A DNA stretch of 8,466 bases, taken from assembly GCA_900316925.1 (NCBI GenBank), contig ONEU01000165.1, positions 1 through 8,466 on the forward strand. The letters are read 5' to 3'. Each line of letters begins with the position of its first letter. The stretch's first letter is position 1. This document shows positions 5,549 through 8,466 of the stretch, piece after piece. The translations under genes and the position numbers were made by a program. Source of the stretch: an uncultured Eubacteriales bacterium. GTDB taxonomy: Bacteria; Bacillota; Clostridia; Oscillospirales; Acutalibacteraceae. A model generated the notes under the pieces. It had not been told where the DNA came from, did not search any database, and was given only the letters and a program-made list of their open reading frames with translations.

Positions 5549-8326
5549 TCAACAGAATACCTCAAAGAAGATCGGTTTATCGCTCTTGGCGGTTACAAAC
5601 TCCCTGAGCGCCTTATCAAATTCACCCTGATTGGTGGATGAAAGATAGCGGAAGCCGACAGACTCTACCCAACCCTTAGCGGAGGTGTTGTGCACATGGG
5701 TGATAGCCTTTGCACGGTGACGGCGAAGCATCTCTGCACCGTTGTTATTCATCAGCATGATACGGATATTGCCCTTCAGATCCTTGTTCCACAGGGAGTT
5801 CATATCATAGAAGAAGCTCAAATCGCCCACGACCATGAAGCAAAGCTCCTCACTGACCTGACACTGACCCATAAAGGAGGAGGTTGAACCGTCAATACCG
5901 TTTGTTCCGCGGTTGCCGTAAACAGCAATGGTGGGATCAATCGCATAAGAGGATGCCATGCGGATGGTATTGCTGTTGGCAAGATGGAGCAGAGAATGTG
6001 CGGGGATCGCTTTCAACATCTGATAGATAGCTCTTCTCTCACTATACTCCGGCGTGATTTCCGCATCCAGGATCTCATATTTCTTCCAGGTTCTGTAGAA
6101 ATCATCTGTGCTCGTCATGCCCTCCGACAGACTGAGGATCTTATCCAGGAAGTATTCAAAGGTAGATGCCACCACGGTCTTCAGCTTGCGGAAGGGATCC
6201 TCAAAATGACCGGATTCAATGATATCCCAGTGCTCCACCCCAAACTTGTACTGACGGAAGGTATCCAGACGCAGGGCAGCACCGTTTCCGTTGACGGTAA
6301 TGACGATATTCGGCTTGATCGCCTTCATCTTCTCAAGCGGCATCGGCTTTTTATAGGAAAGATTGAAGAACTCCACACACTTATCCGAATGGATATTGGA
6401 GAGATGCTCCTTGGCGATCACACAGTTGAAGCGATTGACAAACAGGTTCAGCTTGCGGACAAATTCCTCCGAAACCGGTGGGTTCTGTCCGTACAGGATT
6501 GCAACCTTGGAAACGCTCAGTTTATTGACCAGGCCGGTCCATTCCTCTTCGGAGCTTTTGTAATCAATGTAGTCAATTTTCGGATAGACCTTGTTCAGCT
6601 TATAGGCACCGGGCTTGGTGATCTCGATAGAAGACTGCGGAACGTTGATATGCACCGGTCCCTTTGTATCCTTAGTCATAGCGACAAGGGCTTCACAGAT
6701 CATCCGTCTGGCGTAATAACGGTTGGTGTCATTCTCATAAACCGGCAGGGACACGGAATGACGGCACACATCATGGTACATATTCGGCTGCGGGATCATC
6801 TGTGCTTCCTTCTGGTTCAGGAAATAGGGATATCTGTCTGCCGTAATAAACACGATCGGCACATGCTGATAGAATGCTTCCGAGCAGGCAGTCAGATAGT
6901 TGGAGGCAGCCGTACCGGAAGTACAGCAGACAGCGACCGGTTTCTGCAGACGGGTAGAAAGACCGATCGCAAAGAAACCGGCACTTCTCTCGTCCAGGAC
7001 ATTATAGGTATGGAAACGCTCTTCTGCTTCAAACATCTTGACCAACTGGAGATGTCTTGTGCCGGATGAAAGCACAACGTGCTCCACACCGTACTGCAGC
7101 AGCAGAGACAGCAGCATCTTATCATTTTCAAAATCCATCGACGGACTTTTTTCCGGCATTTTCAAGCCGATGAAGGAAGTCAGATCGGGCAGATTCATAT
7201 CAGCAGGCTCTTCTTTTTTCTGTGTCTGATTGATCTTGCCGTTGAGAGCATCCTCCAGCCACTTCCGAGAACGTGCCACTTCGGGTTCGATCAGCTGATA
7301 GGCCTTATCGTAGTCGATCTGATGGTCAATACCAAGCTCATCAAATTTGGTGATCATCTCCTCAGGGGATTCAACCAGATAATTTGACAGGCCGAAGCCG
7401 TCCAGCAGGAAGTTAAAGCGCTTACCGCCGCGTCTGACATTTTTCAGCACGATAAAGGGCTTCTTCAGAATGATGGAAAGACAAGCACCATGGAAAGAGT
7501 CGGTGAGCATGAACTTACTGAACCGGATGAGAGACAGCCACTCCTGTACCGTCGGATGGGGCACAAACTTGATCTTTTCACTCAGCGGGCCCAGTGCCTC
7601 CTGGCACTGTTTAAGGTCGTTGCTTTCATTGAACACCACATAGACATCCAGACCGGATTTTTCGGCGGCATGATTGAGTGCCGCACCTCTCTCCGGAGAG
7701 GGGTCCAGAACATAGGCGGCAATATAATTGCCTTCGATACGGAAATCGGTCTCATTGACCAGATCCTCATATTTTTCTCTCGGGCAAAGGAAAACCGGGT
7801 CGGTAACGATCTCTGCACGGACATCAAAATCCCTCTCACAGATATCCTTAGAAAAGTCATCTCTGACAGAAATAGCATTGAAACGACCGAGATTCTTCCG
7901 GGTAATCTTTTTCTCATCCGCCGGGCCATAGTATTTTTCTTTACCGAAGGATGTGGCATACGAAACCTTGATCTTATCGTCGTTAGCAAAATCAAAGAAG
8001 TAGCTCTGCTGATAGGGCTTACTCAGAACATAGTTCCACATCTGATCCGAACCGAGCACAAACGCATCAAACATCTCATTATGCCGGTGCATCTCTTCAA
8101 GATGATAAAGAGGGGTGATCGGATAATGTTCAAAACCAAAACGAACCGGATGTGAACGGCGCAGCGTATTGATATCCACTTCATTAGCCAGAGGATTGCG
8201 AATCATCGCATAGCTCTTCCCCAGACTTTCAATCGTTTTTGCCAGCGCATAGTAGGTTATAATACTGCCATAGTTATAACCGTACCACAAGCCGAAAATA
8301 CCTACATCGTATTTTTTCTCTGCCAT
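5549..8326 (-). CDS. Polysaccharide pyruvyl transferase / MenD-like ThDP enzyme fusion
   Basis: This is a 925-residue two-domain cytoplasmic protein without signal peptide or membrane segments. Residues 5-362 resemble the polysaccharide pyruvyl transferase family (CsaB/WcaK type): FGLWYGYNYGSIITYYAL (11-28), VLGSDQMWN (90-98), YATSFG (123-128), SVRDDFS (153-159), DPVFL (176-180) and TDSFHG (275-280). Members typically move pyruvate from PEP to a sugar as a ketal. A charged linker (about 363-398) leads to a full MenD-like thiamine diphosphate enzyme: SGTRH (421-425), DERSAGFFAIGL (445-456) with E446 as the cofactor-activating glutamate, TSGTAASNYL (469-478), TADRYP (495-500), NSNTIR (784-789), GNRGTNGIDG (804-813), and the metal/diphosphate site GDLSFFYDMN to NNNGAEM (834-866). 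True MenD is about 550 residues and makes a menaquinone precursor; no men gene is here and parts of the pocket differ. The ATG has AAGGTGAT upstream. Glycan or sugar modification is an inference. Confidence 0.88.
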   Translation of the reverse strand: MAEKKYDVGIFGLWYGYNYGSIITYYALAKTIESLGKSYAMIRNPLANEVDINTLRRSHPVRFGFEHYPITPLYHLEEMHRHNEMFDAFVLGSDQMWNYVLSKPYQQSYFFDFANDDKIKVSYATSFGKEKYYGPADEKKITRKNLGRFNAISVRDDFSKDICERDFDVRAEIVTDPVFLCPREKYEDLVNETDFRIEGNYIAAYVLDPSPERGAALNHAAEKSGLDVYVVFNESNDLKQCQEALGPLSEKIKFVPHPTVQEWLSLIRFSKFMLTDSFHGACLSIILKKPFIVLKNVRRGGKRFNFLLDGFGLSNYLVESPEEMITKFDELGIDHQIDYDKAYQLIEPEVARSRKWLEDALNGKINQTQKKEEPADMNLPDLTSFIGLKMPEKSPSMDFENDKMLLSLLLQYGVEHVVLSSGTRHLQLVKMFEAEERFHTYNVLDERSAGFFAIGLSTRLQKPVAVCCTSGTAASNYLTACSEAFYQHVPIVFITADRYPYFLNQKEAQMIPQPNMYHDVCRHSVSLPVYENDTNRYYARRMICEALVAMTKDTKGPVHINVPQSSIEITKPGAYKLNKVYPKIDYIDYKSSEEEWTGLVNKLSVSKVAILYGQNPPVSEEFVRKLNLFVNRFNCVIAKEHLSNIHSDKCVEFFNLSYKKPMPLEKMKAIKPNIVITVNGNGAALRLDTFRQYKFGVEHWDIIESGHFEDPFRKLKTVVASTFEYFLDKILSLSEGMTSTDDFYRTWKKYEILDAEITPEYSERRAIYQMLKAIPAHSLLHLANSNTIRMASSYAIDPTIAVYGNRGTNGIDGSTSSFMGQCQVSEELCFMVVGDLSFFYDMNSLWNKDLKGNIRIMLMNNNGAEMLRRHRAKAITHVHNTSAKGWVESVGFRYLSSTNQGEFDKALREFVTAKSDKPIFFEVFC

Positions 8327-8383
8327 GTAAAATCACCTTCAATGTTATTTTTCAGGACCTGTTTACTTGAAATCATAATTATT

Positions 8384-8412
8384 ATTCTATCGTAATTCGG
8401 AATATATGTCAA
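8384..8412 (-). promoter_or_regulatory. Promoter of the pyruvyl transferase/MenD-like fusion gene
   Basis: On the minus strand TTGACA (8407-8412) is followed by a 17-bp spacer and TAGAAT (8384-8389), with only one mismatch to the combined sigma-A consensus. Predicted transcription starts near 8377, leaving a leader of about 50 nt to the ATG, AT-rich and without obvious structure. The fusion gene is thus the first gene of its unit. Confidence 0.85.
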
Positions 8413-8466
8413 TAGAAATCCAATTACTTGCCACGTCAATCTAAATCTGCAATAATTCTGTAACCG
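8413..8466. other. AT-rich upstream edge, no gene seen
   Basis: The last 54 bases are AT-rich and hold no recognisable coding sequence, terminator stem or repeat. They are probably the upstream promoter region of the fusion gene; whatever lies further upstream is outside the window. Confidence 0.4.

Noticed and set aside
5984..7069. 361-codon plus-strand open frame opposite the MenD-like domain
   Set aside because: It is an antisense shadow of a gene with clear conserved motifs, and its translation shows no recognisable domain or ribosome site.
5549..7135. A true menaquinone biosynthesis menD
   Set aside because: No other men gene is present, the protein is fused to a pyruvyl transferase-like domain, and part of the isochorismate-side pocket differs.
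7135..7240. Separate gene start for the MenD-like half inside the linker
   Set aside because: The reading frame is continuous. A methionine at residue 377 exists, but only a weak AAGAAGAG lies upstream and there is no stop or intergenic gap.
1..8466. CRISPR array, tRNA, rRNA, insertion sequence or phage attachment site
   Set aside because: I saw no spaced direct repeats, cloverleaf sequences, rRNA motifs, transposase genes or terminal inverted repeats.

Overview
All the genes I can support lie on the minus strand. The window reads from right to left as four transcription units and looks like a Gram-positive Clostridia chromosome. Evidence for this is a class 1B dihydroorotate dehydrogenase pair (pyrK-pyrD, typical of Firmicutes), strong GGAGG ribosome sites, TTG starts, a VanZ-like protein and a lipoprotein rhodanese. 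Base composition is roughly balanced in the genes and AT-rich in the promoters. A Ruminococcus/Oscillospiraceae-type organism fits best, but this is an impression and not a measured placement.

Unit 1 (8412 to about 5502) is a single 925-residue protein behind a near-consensus promoter, closed by a hairpin terminator. Its N-terminal 360 residues are a polysaccharide pyruvyl transferase-like domain. Residues 400-925 are a complete MenD-like thiamine diphosphate (ThDP) enzyme. No menaquinone gene is near it. This fusion is the most unusual object in the window and suggests a two-step modification of a surface glycan or a nucleotide sugar by pyruvate and 2-oxoacid chemistry. That function is inference.

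Unit 2 (about 5460 to 4955) is a small secreted rhodanese lipoprotein. It has a strong hairpin just ahead of its ribosome site, no clear promoter of its own, and a terminator behind it.

Unit 3 (4912 to 1180) is a tight operon: pyrK, pyrD, a histidine phosphatase, ruvX/yqgF and a VanZ-like membrane protein. Genes are separated by 18 nt or less or overlap, with TAATG and ATGA junctions. It starts at an extended -10 promoter with a very short leader and ends in a strong terminator. It joins pyrimidine synthesis to housekeeping RNA/DNA and envelope functions.

Unit 4 (1016 to the left edge) is an NrtR-type Nudix regulator followed 15 nt later by the first codons of a response regulator that runs off the window. 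Its promoter is a perfect -35/-10 pair with 17-bp spacing, and its -10 lies inside a perfect 21-bp palindrome. This strongly suggests autoregulation. The longest stretch without a gene is 262 nt (955-1216), holding this promoter and the unit 3 terminator.
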